Assembly: GCA_035571875.1 (NCBI GenBank)
Contig: DATNBR010000020.1
Coordinates: forward strand, 31,731-95,730
DNA: 64,000 nt
Direction of reading: 5' to 3'
Source: Parafrigoribacterium_A sp035571875
GTDB taxonomy: Bacteria > Actinomycetota > Actinomycetes > Actinomycetales > Microbacteriaceae
The notes beneath the pieces were generated by a model. That model ran no database searches. It was given only the letters and a program-made list of their open reading frames with translations, and was not told the DNA's origin. Positions 23,861 through 31,934 of this stretch are shown here, one piece after another (positions within the stretch are counted from its first letter, which is position 1; the number at the start of each line of letters is the position of its first letter). Made by a program: the position numbers and the translations under genes.

Positions 23861-24560
23861 ACGCGACTGAAGCGACCTCGCTGTAGCTCGCGGTCACCAT
23901 GATCGGCAGGTGGTCGGAGGTGCCGCGCGGCAGCGTCTTCACGCTGTCGATCGTGAGCCCGATCGAGGTCGCGAGGTCAAAGTGCCCGCGGAAGAACTTG
24001 TACCTCGTGTACGTGCGACTGTCGCTCAGCGTGAGGTTGTAGCCGGAGTCCAGCATCCGCTCGTTCAGGTGGTTCTGGAAGATCGGGTAGTTGTAGTCGC
24101 CGACCATGAGCGTCGGCAGCCCTGGACCCAGCACCCGCAGTTGCTCGTGCGCGGCGGCGATCTGCTTGCGGCGCAGCGAGTTGAGTGCGGTGAGTGGTGC
24201 GGCGTGGAACGATGCGATCACGAGTTCGCGGCCGGCCTCGAGGTCGCGCATGCGGGTGCCGATGAGGCGTTCGTGCGCGGGCCTCAGAACCCTGTCGTGC
24301 AGGGACTTCTTGAGTTCGAAGGTCTGGGTGCTCATCGCGGCGAAGCGATCGTCGCGATAGTAGAGGGCGAGACCGAGGCGGTTGCGCATGGTCGAGTCAG
24401 CGAGTCGGAGCGACCCGACCGTGACGGGAAGGGCGACGGTGTCGGCCTCCTGCAGACACAGAACGTCCGGCTGGAACTTTTCGGTTATGGCAAGGAGTTC
24501 ACTGCTGGCCCGATTCTTACGAAGGTTATAGCTGATGACCCGCACTGCGTGTTGCCTCAC
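23859..24560 (-). CDS. Endonuclease/exonuclease/phosphatase family protein
   Basis: A 233-residue EEP-fold protein. Motifs in order are VISYNLRKN, LCLQEAD, VIASFHAAPLT, LMVGDYNYP and GTSDHLPIMV with the catalytic His. It is shorter than the EEP protein at 13257 and not closely similar outside the motifs. No signal peptide is seen. The GTG start is at 24560. Confidence 0.85.
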   Translation of the reverse strand: MRQHAVRVISYNLRKNRASSELLAITEKFQPDVLCLQEADTVALPVTVGSLRLADSTMRNRLGLALYYRDDRFAAMSTQTFELKKSLHDRVLRPAHERLIGTRMRDLEAGRELVIASFHAAPLTALNSLRRKQIAAAHEQLRVLGPGLPTLMVGDYNYPIFQNHLNERMLDSGYNLTLSDSRTYTRYKFFRGHFDLATSIGLTIDSVKTLPRGTSDHLPIMVTASYSEVASVA

Positions 24561-24658
24561 AATCGTTGACCTGCGCTTCCACCCTATGCTGCGAAACTTG
24601 GTGCGCGCCTCACAGCGCCCTCCAGGTCGCCTGAACGATCGCGGCTCGGCTGCGAGGG

Positions 24659-25570
24659 TCAGCGCGCGTGCAGCATCGCGAGCCTGGCGAGCACGGCAGA
24701 GGCGAATCGAGCCTCGGATGCCGGGGCGGTGTGCACAAAATAGGACGGTTCAAAGAGCTCGGCTTCGAGCAGCGCCGGCCCCTCGTTCGTCTCGACCAGG
24801 TCGAGTCGCGCATACAGCGGCACGGCATCGCCGACGCCTCGCGCAGCCAAGACCGCGCTGATCGCGGCCATCGTGAGGTCCGCGAGCGCCAATTCCTCGG
24901 GCGAGGCCTGCGCGGGCTCGATCGACTCCGTGTAGACACCACCGAGGAACTCGCCGCCGAGCTCGAGGATCGGCCCCTTCACGAGTGCGTGCGAGAACAC
25001 GCCGTCGAAGTACACGAGGGCCCGCTCGCCCACGGTTGAGACACTCTGGATCGCCGGTTGGATCATCGCCGTCTTGCCGATCGCAATGATGTGCTCCGCG
25101 AGTGCGGAAGCGCGCGGATCGCTCCGGTCGAAGAGGCCGGTGTTGCGCGAGCCGGCCGAGACGGTGGGCTTCACCACGACACGCTCGGTGCCCACCGCAG
25201 CGAGCGCCGCGACCACGTCCTCGCGTGTCGCGCAGAAGTGGGACTCCACAACCCGCACGCCGCGCTCCTCGAGCTCCGCCAGATAGCGCTTGTCGAGGTT
25301 CCAGCGGATGACCTCGGCCGGGTTGAGAATGTGCGTCACGGCGGATGCGCGGTCGAGCCAGGCGAGGAACTGGGGCAGTTGCTCGGCGTAATCCCAGGGG
25401 CTGCGCATGACGGCGAGATCGAAGCGAGACCAGTCCACGGCGGAGTCGCGCCAGGACGGCACGTGCACATCGATGCCCCGCTCTCGCAGTGCCGCCCGCA
25501 GCGGTTCGAGGTCGAGATCGTCGTGGCCGACGAACTCGGGATCGGTGCTGACGAGTGCGAGGCTGGGCAT
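24659..25570 (-). CDS. ATP-grasp domain protein (RimK-like)
   Basis: A 303-residue protein. The N-terminal domain reads ALVSTDPEFVGHDDLD and AVMRSPWDY. The ATP-grasp core contains VVVKPTVSAGSRNTGLF (phosphate-binding Lys) and the metal-binding YARLDLVETNEGPALLEAELFEP. Similar proteins are ATP-dependent carboxylate-amine ligases; the partners are unknown. ATG 25570 is used. Confidence 0.83.
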   Translation of the reverse strand: MPSLALVSTDPEFVGHDDLDLEPLRAALRERGIDVHVPSWRDSAVDWSRFDLAVMRSPWDYAEQLPQFLAWLDRASAVTHILNPAEVIRWNLDKRYLAELEERGVRVVESHFCATREDVVAALAAVGTERVVVKPTVSAGSRNTGLFDRSDPRASALAEHIIAIGKTAMIQPAIQSVSTVGERALVYFDGVFSHALVKGPILELGGEFLGGVYTESIEPAQASPEELALADLTMAAISAVLAARGVGDAVPLYARLDLVETNEGPALLEAELFEPSYFVHTAPASEARFASAVLARLAMLHAR

Positions 25571-25631
25571 GGTGTCGAGGCTAACAGCCACCGACGGCGT
25601 GGTTCACCCCGCACGGGTCTAGCTTTGAGGC

Positions 25632-25964
25632 ATGGACATTCCCCTCTCCGAGGCCGCGCTGACCGTGCGCGAGAACCTCTTCGAACTCGCGCCCATCACC
25701 GAGGGCAAACTCGGACATCACACGGTGCTCGCCGCACCCGGAGTGCGGGTCATCGTGCTCGCCTTCGAGGCGGGACGAGTGCTCGACGAACACATCGCGC
25801 CGAAGCAGTTGCTGCTTCAGGCTCTCGACGGCCGCCTCGTGGTCACGGCCGCCGGCACGCAGACGACTCTCGTGCCAGGTGGGTTGATGCGCCTCGACGA
25901 GGGGCTGCCGCACGCGGTCGAGGCACTCGAGGATTCGCGCCTGATGCTGACCCTGCTGGGCTGA
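25632..25964 (+). CDS. Small cupin-fold protein
   Basis: A 110-residue single-domain cupin. The pattern VLAFEAGRVLDEHIAP ... LDGRLVVTAAG ... LPHAVEALEDSRLML covers the two beta motifs. Metal-binding His residues are partly kept (DEH, PHA). It is divergent from the ATP-grasp gene. No function can be assigned. Confidence 0.8.
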   Translation: MDIPLSEAALTVRENLFELAPITEGKLGHHTVLAAPGVRVIVLAFEAGRVLDEHIAPKQLLLQALDGRLVVTAAGTQTTLVPGGLMRLDEGLPHAVEALEDSRLMLTLLG

Positions 25965-25995
25965 GCGCTCCCGCCGCGGTCGCGAGCGAAGGCCG

Positions 25996-27006
25996 CTACG
26001 AGCGGGCCGCGGCCTTCTTGCGGGTGCCCTTCGGGGCATCCGGTGCGTCGGTGTTCGCGGTGTCTGTCTCGACGGGCTCGGCGGCGAAGTCTGCCTCGGT
26101 GTACACGTCGTCTGGAGACGTGGTGACCCGCGGCTCGCGGCCGGGCACGTACGGCGAGGGCTCGAGACCCGGGTGTCTGCGCGACTGCACGATGAAGAGC
26201 ACGATGCCGATGATGATCGCGGCGAACGACGCCCAGTCGTTGGCGGGAATGCCGAGGAAGCCATCGCTCGTCGGGTCGATGCGGATGGCCTCGAGCCAGC
26301 TGCGACCGATCCCGTACCAGATGAGGTAGATCGCGAAGGCCTTGCCCCAGTGCAGTCGCACCTTGCGCTCGATGAGCAGGATGATGGCGACGCCGATGAG
26401 GTTCCAGATGATCTCGTACAGGAACAGCGGGTGGAACAGTGTGCCCTCGGCGAGGCCCGCAGGGAACTTGGCGTTGGTCGACTCGATCTCGAGTCCCCAG
26501 GGCAAGGAGGTCGGCAGCCCGAACAGTTCATGGTTGAACCAGTTGCCGAAGCGGCCGAGCGCCTGGGCGACGAGCATTGCCGGTGCAAGCGCATCCGCGA
26601 AGGTCCAGAAGCGGATGCCCGCCATGCGGCACCCGATGAACGCACCCAGCGCGCCGCCCAGCAGCGAACCGTAGAGGGCATTGCCGCCGTCCCAGATGGC
26701 GACGGTCTCCCAGAGGTTGGCGCCGGGGTAGAAGTAGTCGCCGACGTGGGTGAGCACGTGGTAGATGCGAGCACCGATGATGCCGATGGGCACGGCCCAG
26801 AGCACGATGTCGATGACGATGCCCGGCTCCGCCCCCCGCTTGGTGAGCCGACGCGAGGTGATCATCGCCGCCACGAAGATGCCGATCAGGATGCAGATGG
26901 CGTAGGTGCGGATGACCAGCGGGCCGAGCTGCAGCTGCGCGAAGGCGGGATCCGGGCTGGGGATGCTCGATGGCAGGCTCAGCAACAGGTTCAGCGGAAT
27001 GCTCAT
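25996..27006 (-). CDS. lgt: Prolipoprotein diacylglyceryl transferase
   Basis: A 336-residue polytopic membrane enzyme that transfers diacylglycerol from phosphatidylglycerol to the lipobox Cys of prolipoproteins. Visible features are an N-terminal region with VIRTYAICILIGI, the Lgt signature ALGRFGNWFNHELFGLPT, and GIGRSWLEAIRID near the last helix. The C-terminal 60 residues form an Ala/Thr/Asp-rich cytosolic tail ending in basic residues. ATG 27006 is used. Confidence 0.94.
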   Translation of the reverse strand: MSIPLNLLLSLPSSIPSPDPAFAQLQLGPLVIRTYAICILIGIFVAAMITSRRLTKRGAEPGIVIDIVLWAVPIGIIGARIYHVLTHVGDYFYPGANLWETVAIWDGGNALYGSLLGGALGAFIGCRMAGIRFWTFADALAPAMLVAQALGRFGNWFNHELFGLPTSLPWGLEIESTNAKFPAGLAEGTLFHPLFLYEIIWNLIGVAIILLIERKVRLHWGKAFAIYLIWYGIGRSWLEAIRIDPTSDGFLGIPANDWASFAAIIIGIVLFIVQSRRHPGLEPSPYVPGREPRVTTSPDDVYTEADFAAEPVETDTANTDAPDAPKGTRKKAAARS

Positions 27007-27123
27007 CGCGATAGTGTCCTCGGCTCGAGTGCTCACGGGGGTGGGGCCCGAAGACCATTATGCGGTGCGTGCCGCGTCTTTCCAGAATCCTCGTGCCCTG
27101 GGGCCCGGCGTCCCCCGCTGGGC

Positions 27124-27513
27124 TCAGCTCTCCTGCGGAGCCGCGCCCGCCTCGGCCTCGGCCGCCTCTGCAGCCGCGAGTGCAGCCTCGACGTCGAGCG
27201 CCTTGAGCTGCGTCACGAGATCTTCGAGCGCGGCGGGCGGAAGTGCACCCGACTGGCGGAAGACGGGAACGCCCTTCTTGAAGGCCATGAGAGTGGGGAT
27301 CGAGGTGATCTGTGCTGCCGCTGCGAGCTGCTGCTGGTCTTCGGTGTCGACCTTGCCGTGAACGATGTCGCTGTTCGCCTCGCTGGACTGCTCGAACACG
27401 GGCTCGAACTGCTTACACGGGCCACACCAGTCCGCCCAGAAGTCGAGGAGAACGATCTCGTTGTCGGTGATGGTCTTGTCAAGAGTCTCGCTGGTCACGG
27501 TAACGGTAGGCAT
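27124..27513 (-). CDS. trxA: Thioredoxin
   Basis: A 129-residue thioredoxin with the active site WADWCGPCKQFEPV (Cys at about 30 and 33) and cis-Pro at TSIPTLMAF. A C-terminal Ala/Glu-rich extension of about 20 residues follows the fold. It is cytosolic and reduces protein disulfides. A GGAGG-type ribosome-binding site precedes ATG 27513. Confidence 0.93.
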   Translation of the reverse strand: MPTVTVTSETLDKTITDNEIVLLDFWADWCGPCKQFEPVFEQSSEANSDIVHGKVDTEDQQQLAAAAQITSIPTLMAFKKGVPVFRQSGALPPAALEDLVTQLKALDVEAALAAAEAAEAEAGAAPQES

Positions 27514-27661
27514 GGAGCCTCCTCAGTGGTGTCGATTGTCGTCGTTCGGTCGTTCCATTCAACACGCAGCGCCCCGTTCATGTTCCCCGGAGACACTCAG
27601 CTTGACCTCGGAACGCGGTGCCGGCGCTGTGCCAGCACCGCGACAGCCGCTTAAAGTGAAA

Positions 27662-27694
27662 CCGCCGGCCGGATCCTTGGGATCCGACCGGCGG
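27662..27694 (-). terminator. Strong hairpin, probable terminator of a leftward transcript
   Basis: A 15-bp stem (CCGCCGGCCGGATCC with GGATCCGACCGGCGG, one mismatch) has a 3-nt loop. On the minus strand it is followed by TTTCACTTT, a better U tract than on the plus strand, so a leftward transcript is slightly favoured. It could act in both directions. Confidence 0.5.
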
Positions 27695-27730
27695 TTGAAA
27701 ATGATGCAGGGCGACGGTGACCAGTTGGCC

Positions 27731-27812
27731 GTTTACTGAATCGAATCACCCCCGCGATCCGATTCCGGACTTGCTGTCCCCGTCGTCCCTAGCCCCCCGG
27801 CTAGTGCATATT
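27731..27812 (+). ncRNA. 6C small RNA
   Basis: Two successive hairpins have C-run loops on the plus strand. 27739-27764 pairs AATCG/CGATT and ATC/GAT around ACCCCCGC. 27789-27804 pairs CTAGCC with GGCTAG around CCCC (a six-C run) and is followed by TGCATATTT, which could end transcription. Actinobacterial 6C RNAs (mycobacterial B11) have this layout: two stem-loops with C-rich loops that pair with G-rich ribosome-binding sites. The first loop has five rather than six Cs. The exact 5' end and promoter are not clear. Confidence 0.68.
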
Positions 27813-27829
27813 TAGAAGATAGTCGGCGT

Positions 27830-27858
27830 GCACATAATGTGCTGCCCCCAATTGGGGG
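27830..27858. repeat. Two adjacent palindromes
   Basis: GCACATAATGTGC (27830-27842) is followed after 2 bp by CCCCCAATTGGGGG (27845-27858). Both are perfect palindromes in a gap just downstream of the 6C-like RNA. They may be operator sites or hairpins; no assignment is possible. Confidence 0.6.
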
Positions 27859-28044
27859 CGCCCCCACGCGGGTGTCAGCTTTATGGGGGACATCGGGGTA
27901 CAGAATTGTCCTCCATTTCCGGCTCGGCGCACGACCCCACGTGGCGCGGATTCGAGCGTCTCAGACGCGCCTTTCACGCGGATTCTGACGCTGCCCTCGC
28001 GCCCCGCATGGCGCCTACATCCCAGCAATCTAGGATGATTGACC

Positions 28045-28977
28045 ATGGAAGCCCCCACACTGGTCCTCATCACCCGCCCGGTTCATCACGACCCAGCGAA
28101 GGGCTCGAAATCACCTTCCGCACCGGGCGTCGCCATAGACGTACCTGTCCACCCCGACGGCTTCGTCATCGCGGACCCGCACTCCCCCCGACTGCGCGTT
28201 CTCGACCTCGGTGCGACGCGGGGTGACGGCATCTTCGAGACCGTCGCGGTGACCGGAGGCCGGGCGCACGCGCTTGACGCGCACTTGGAACGCTTTGCGG
28301 CATCCGCTCGACTGCTCGACCTGCCCGAACCCGACGCGCGCGTCTGGCGACCGGCGATCGATGCCGCGATCGCGGACCATGCTCCGGTTCCCGAGCTCTC
28401 GGTGAAGCTCGTGCTGACGCGCGGTATCGAAGGCACCGAGGTTCCCACCGCCTGGGTCTACGCCGAGACTGCGCCGGACTATCGCGCGGTGCGGGTTGAC
28501 GGCATCCGCGTCGTGACTCTCGATCGCGGCTACCGGCATGATGTCGCCGCCACCTCGCCCTGGCTGCTGCAGGGCGCGAAGACGCTGTCGTACGCGGTGA
28601 ACCGCGCGGCGCTACGCGAAGCGGCGAGGCGAGGGGCGGATGACGTGGTCTTCGTCAGCTCAGACGGTTACCTTCTCGAGGGCCCGACCTCCACACTCCT
28701 CCTGCAGAACGGTAACCGGGTGAGCACGCCGCGCACCGACCAGGGCATTCTCGCCGGCACCACGCAGGCGAGCGCCTTCGAGTTCTTCGAGAGAGCGGGG
28801 CTCGAGACCGCCTATGACCTGCTGCCGGTCGAGGAACTGGCTCGGGCTGACGCGGCGTGGCTCGTCTCCAGCGTGCGGCAGGCGGCGCCCGTGCGTGCCG
28901 TCGACGGCGCGCCACTCGCCGTCGACGACGCGCTCACGGCCCGGCTGAACGAGTTCCTGCTCGGCGAGGCGCGCTGA
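28045..28977 (+). CDS. pabC: Aminodeoxychorismate lyase / class IV aminotransferase
   Basis: A 310-residue PLP fold-type IV enzyme. The signature GATRGDGIFETVAV, the PLP-Lys region LLQGAKTLSYAVNRAALREA and the C-terminal YLLEGPTSTLLL all fit aminodeoxychorismate lyase, which makes 4-aminobenzoate for folate. Other class IV aminotransferases share these motifs, so the specific name is probable rather than certain. ATG 28045 has AGGA at good spacing; TTG 28039 is an alternative. Confidence 0.8.
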   Translation: MEAPTLVLITRPVHHDPAKGSKSPSAPGVAIDVPVHPDGFVIADPHSPRLRVLDLGATRGDGIFETVAVTGGRAHALDAHLERFAASARLLDLPEPDARVWRPAIDAAIADHAPVPELSVKLVLTRGIEGTEVPTAWVYAETAPDYRAVRVDGIRVVTLDRGYRHDVAATSPWLLQGAKTLSYAVNRAALREAARRGADDVVFVSSDGYLLEGPTSTLLLQNGNRVSTPRTDQGILAGTTQASAFEFFERAGLETAYDLLPVEELARADAAWLVSSVRQAAPVRAVDGAPLAVDDALTARLNEFLLGEAR

Positions 28978-28984
28978 CGCGCTC

Positions 28985-29392
28985 TCAGTCGCGCGCCTCC
29001 TGCAGCAGCGCACACAGCGCCTCGGCGTAGGCGTCGGTCGCTTCCGCCGTGTCGAAGTCACGCGACTCGCCGCCGATGACGGCGTGCAGCCGATAGCCCT
29101 CGCCGTGCCGCTCGAGAGACTGAAAGGTGCCGCCGAGCAGCGACCGCAACTGGGCCTCTCGGGGCAGCCACAGCGCATCCTCCAGCGCAACCGAGTCGAG
29201 CGCCCACTCCGTGGTGCCGTTGAATCCCAGAATCGTGCCGGTGTCGAACACGTGCGCCTCGACGGTCATATCGCTCACGGTGAAGACCTCACTCTCGAAC
29301 TCGTCGCGATCGATGCAGAACGCGTCGCCGGAGACGGGATGCCATTCGAGCCCGAGCTCGCGGAGACGGCGGGCCAGCGCTGTGGAGATCAT
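28985..29392 (-). CDS. Conserved actinobacterial protein (often labelled CpaE-like)
   Basis: A 135-residue protein of a widespread actinobacterial family. Conserved blocks are LGLEWHPVSGDAFCI, FTVSDMTVEAHVFDTGTIL and GFNGTTEWALDSVALEDALW. Relatives are often annotated as pilus assembly protein CpaE, but it has no P-loop and no pilus gene is near, so I do not accept that function. ATG 29392 is preferred; the long upstream frame is antisense to the DUF72 gene. Confidence 0.75.
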   Translation of the reverse strand: MISTALARRLRELGLEWHPVSGDAFCIDRDEFESEVFTVSDMTVEAHVFDTGTILGFNGTTEWALDSVALEDALWLPREAQLRSLLGGTFQSLERHGEGYRLHAVIGGESRDFDTAEATDAYAEALCALLQEARD

Positions 29393-29438
29393 CACCCCAG
29401 TATCCCGAATCAGGCTGGATGTCGCTGGCCGCGGGCTC

Positions 29439-30284
29439 TCAGCCGAGACCGGTGAGCCTCGACTGCAGCGCCAGCGCGTCGAACGGTGCGTGCACCTTCG
29501 CGTCATTGTCGAAGTACACGTAGCTGTCCTGACCGGCGTCCGCCCAGCCCCGGATCGTCTCGGCCCAGGAATCGAGCGACTCCTCGCCGTAGCCACTCGC
29601 GTACAGTTCCGTGTCGCCGTGCAGGCGAACGTAGCGGAAGTCTGCGGTGTCCGCGCGCACCATGGGCCAGCGGCCTGCGGCATCGGCAGCCACGAGGGCG
29701 ACGCCGTGCGAGCGCAACAACGCAGCGAACTGCGCGCTGTCGGTGAAGGTGGGCGAGCGCACCTCGAGTGCGTAGCGAATGGACCGCTCACGAAGGGTCG
29801 GCTCGAGCTCGAGCAGGGCGCGACCGTCGAGTCGGGCATCGTGGCCGCTGGCAAGTCGCGCCGCGTCGCCGAGGGTGCGCGGCAGCAGCGCGAGGAACTC
29901 GTCGAGTTGCGCCGCGTCGAAAGCGTGCCGCTCCGGCAGTTGCCACAGCACTGGCCCGATCTTCGGGCCCAGGGCGAAAACGCCGGAGGCGAAGAAGTTC
30001 GCCAGAGCGGTCTGCACGCCGCGCAGTCGAAGCATGTGCGTGATGAAGCGCGGCCCCTTCACGGCGAAGACGAATTCGGGAGGGGTCTCGTCGTGCCAGC
30101 GCCGGTAGCTCTCCGGGCGCTGCAGCGAGTAGAACGAGCCGTTGAGCTCGACGGATCCCAGCCGTTCCGCGACGTATTCGAGCTCTCGGCGCTGAGCGAG
30201 CCCGACGGGATAGAAGACACCGCGCCAGGGTGCGTAGCGCCAGCCGGAGATGCCGATGTGCGCGCGCGGTCGCTGCCCTGCCAT
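29439..30284 (-). CDS. DUF72 domain protein
   Basis: A 281-residue TIM-barrel protein matching DUF72: HIGISGWRYAPWRGVFYP, LNGSFYSLQRPESYRRW, FVFAVKGPRFITHMLRL, RYALEVRSPTF and YVYFDNDAKVHAPFDAL. The function is unknown; the fold resembles xylose-isomerase-like barrels. Confidence 0.9.
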   Translation of the reverse strand: MAGQRPRAHIGISGWRYAPWRGVFYPVGLAQRRELEYVAERLGSVELNGSFYSLQRPESYRRWHDETPPEFVFAVKGPRFITHMLRLRGVQTALANFFASGVFALGPKIGPVLWQLPERHAFDAAQLDEFLALLPRTLGDAARLASGHDARLDGRALLELEPTLRERSIRYALEVRSPTFTDSAQFAALLRSHGVALVAADAAGRWPMVRADTADFRYVRLHGDTELYASGYGEESLDSWAETIRGWADAGQDSYVYFDNDAKVHAPFDALALQSRLTGLG

Positions 30285-30377
30285 TCCTCCACGCTACGTC
30301 GCCGCTCGTGTTCGCGGCCCGGCAATCACCCGCGAATCCCCTGAAATAGCGGGTCGGCTGGCGCGGGGCTGCGTATC

Positions 30378-31913
30378 GTGGAGGAAGGTTTTCCCTTTTA
30401 TCTGCCGCTGGAGGTGGTCGCGATCGACGTTCCCACCGACCCGAGATCCGTCGGCGGGGCGCCCGGTGAAGCGCGCGCGAACGCCGCGCTCACCGAGCCC
30501 GACACGATGCGCCAGTTCTCCGAATGGATGTGCGCCCAGCGCTGGTACGCAGGCAAGGGTCGCACCCCCAGCCTCAGGTTCATCGGCGGCTATTCACTGG
30601 CCGATGCCTCCGGAAGTGCGGCCATCCGCGTGCACCTCGTGCTCGACGAGGCCGAGACGCCGAAGCTCTATCAGGTGCCGTTGACCGTGCGCAGCGAGCC
30701 CGCCGGAAAACTGTCCCCGGGTCTCGCGGCGATCAGCGGCGGGGAGCGGCCGCTGTACTTCTACGACGGACCGCGCGACCCGGCCTTCGCCCACGCGCTG
30801 CTGCGACTCATCCTCGACGAGGGAACCGGTCTCGCCGAGGGTGCCGGCCTCGACGACGGGGAGTCTCCGACAGGCGAAGCGCCCGTGTTCGTGCAGGGGC
30901 ACACGGCGTTTCCCGGCGGTAGCCCGCAGATCGTCTCGTCACGAGTGCTCGGGGGCGAGCAGTCGAACACCTCGATCGTCTTCGAGATGAAGGATGCCGA
31001 GGGCGCGCCCGCGGCACCCCTCATCTGCAAGCTCTTCCGTGCCCTCCACCACGGCGACAACCCCGACGTGGTGCTGCTCGAAGCACTGGGAGCCGCCGGG
31101 TCCCGCGTGGTGCCGCGCTCCATCGGGCACGTTACGGGCGAATGGCGCGACGACGGCCGCGCCGACGGCAGGGCGCACGGTCATCTCGCCTTCGCGCAGG
31201 AGTTCTTTCCCGACGTCGAGGACGCCTGGCGACTCACGCTGCGGGCCGCGGAAGAGGCCAAGGACTTCACGAACGCCGCCCGAGCACTCGGGGAGGCGAC
31301 GGCCGAGGTGCACGAGACGCTCGCCGCGGCGCTCGGCACGAGCGAGTGCTCGCCCGCAGACATCGACAGCGCCGTGGCGAGCATGCTGCGGCGACTCGAC
31401 ATCGCGATCAAGGAGGTGCCGGAGCTCGCGCGCTGGCGCGAGTCGATCGGTATCGTCTACGCGCGCGCCGTCGTGACACCCTGGCCCAGGCTGCAGCGCA
31501 TCCACGGCGACCTGCACCTCGGGCAGGTGCTCGCAGTGCCCGGCCGCGGGTGGGTGCTGCTCGACTTCGAGGGCGAGCCGCTGCGCCCGATGGCCGAGCG
31601 CAATCGGCCCGATCTGCCGCTGCGCGATGTCGCGGGCATGCTGCGTTCGTTCGACTACGTCGCCGGGGCCTACGCGCTCGCGCATCCGGGGCTCTCGGCA
31701 ACGGACTGGGCGCTCGCCTGCCGCCGGGCCTTTGTGGCGGGCTACAGCGCGCGCACGGGCCACGACCTGCGCGCGAATCGGCTGTTGCTCGACGCCTTCG
31801 AGATCGACAAGGCGATCTACGAGGCGATCTACGAGGCTCGAAATCGGCCGGACTGGTTGTCGATCCCGGTGGCCGCGATCAAGCGCCTCGCGGAGCGTTC
31901 CAGCGTTTCCTGA
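30378..31913 (+). CDS. Maltokinase-like phosphotransferase
   Basis: A protein of about 511 residues. The N-terminal cap starts at MCAQRWYAGKGR, and the kinase core shows RIHGDLHLGQVL (catalytic loop), LLDFEGEPLRPMAERN (metal-binding DFEG) and RDVAGMLRSFDYVAGAYA, all hallmarks of actinobacterial maltokinase. That enzyme makes maltose-1-phosphate for GlgE alpha-glucan synthesis. treS and glgE are not in this window. The start is uncertain: GTG 30378 overlaps a GGAGGAAGG stretch that may instead serve a start further in. Confidence 0.82.
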   Translation: MEEGFPFYLPLEVVAIDVPTDPRSVGGAPGEARANAALTEPDTMRQFSEWMCAQRWYAGKGRTPSLRFIGGYSLADASGSAAIRVHLVLDEAETPKLYQVPLTVRSEPAGKLSPGLAAISGGERPLYFYDGPRDPAFAHALLRLILDEGTGLAEGAGLDDGESPTGEAPVFVQGHTAFPGGSPQIVSSRVLGGEQSNTSIVFEMKDAEGAPAAPLICKLFRALHHGDNPDVVLLEALGAAGSRVVPRSIGHVTGEWRDDGRADGRAHGHLAFAQEFFPDVEDAWRLTLRAAEEAKDFTNAARALGEATAEVHETLAAALGTSECSPADIDSAVASMLRRLDIAIKEVPELARWRESIGIVYARAVVTPWPRLQRIHGDLHLGQVLAVPGRGWVLLDFEGEPLRPMAERNRPDLPLRDVAGMLRSFDYVAGAYALAHPGLSATDWALACRRAFVAGYSARTGHDLRANRLLLDAFEIDKAIYEAIYEARNRPDWLSIPVAAIKRLAERSSVS

Positions 31914-31934
31914 GCCGCCTCGCTGCGGATCCGG

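Larger units (their letters stand above)
27514..28044. other. Gene-free stretch with hairpins and probable 6C RNA
   Basis: About 530 bp between divergent trxA and pabC. No credible protein-coding frame is present. The base composition is less GC-rich than the surrounding genes. It contains a perfect-looking GC hairpin (27662-27694), the two C-loop hairpins of a 6C-type RNA (27739-27804), two adjacent palindromes (27830-27858) and the pabC leader. Confidence 0.8.

Noticed and set aside
28985..29392. Pilus assembly protein CpaE
   Set aside because: The protein is 135 residues with no ATPase motif and there are no pilus genes around it.
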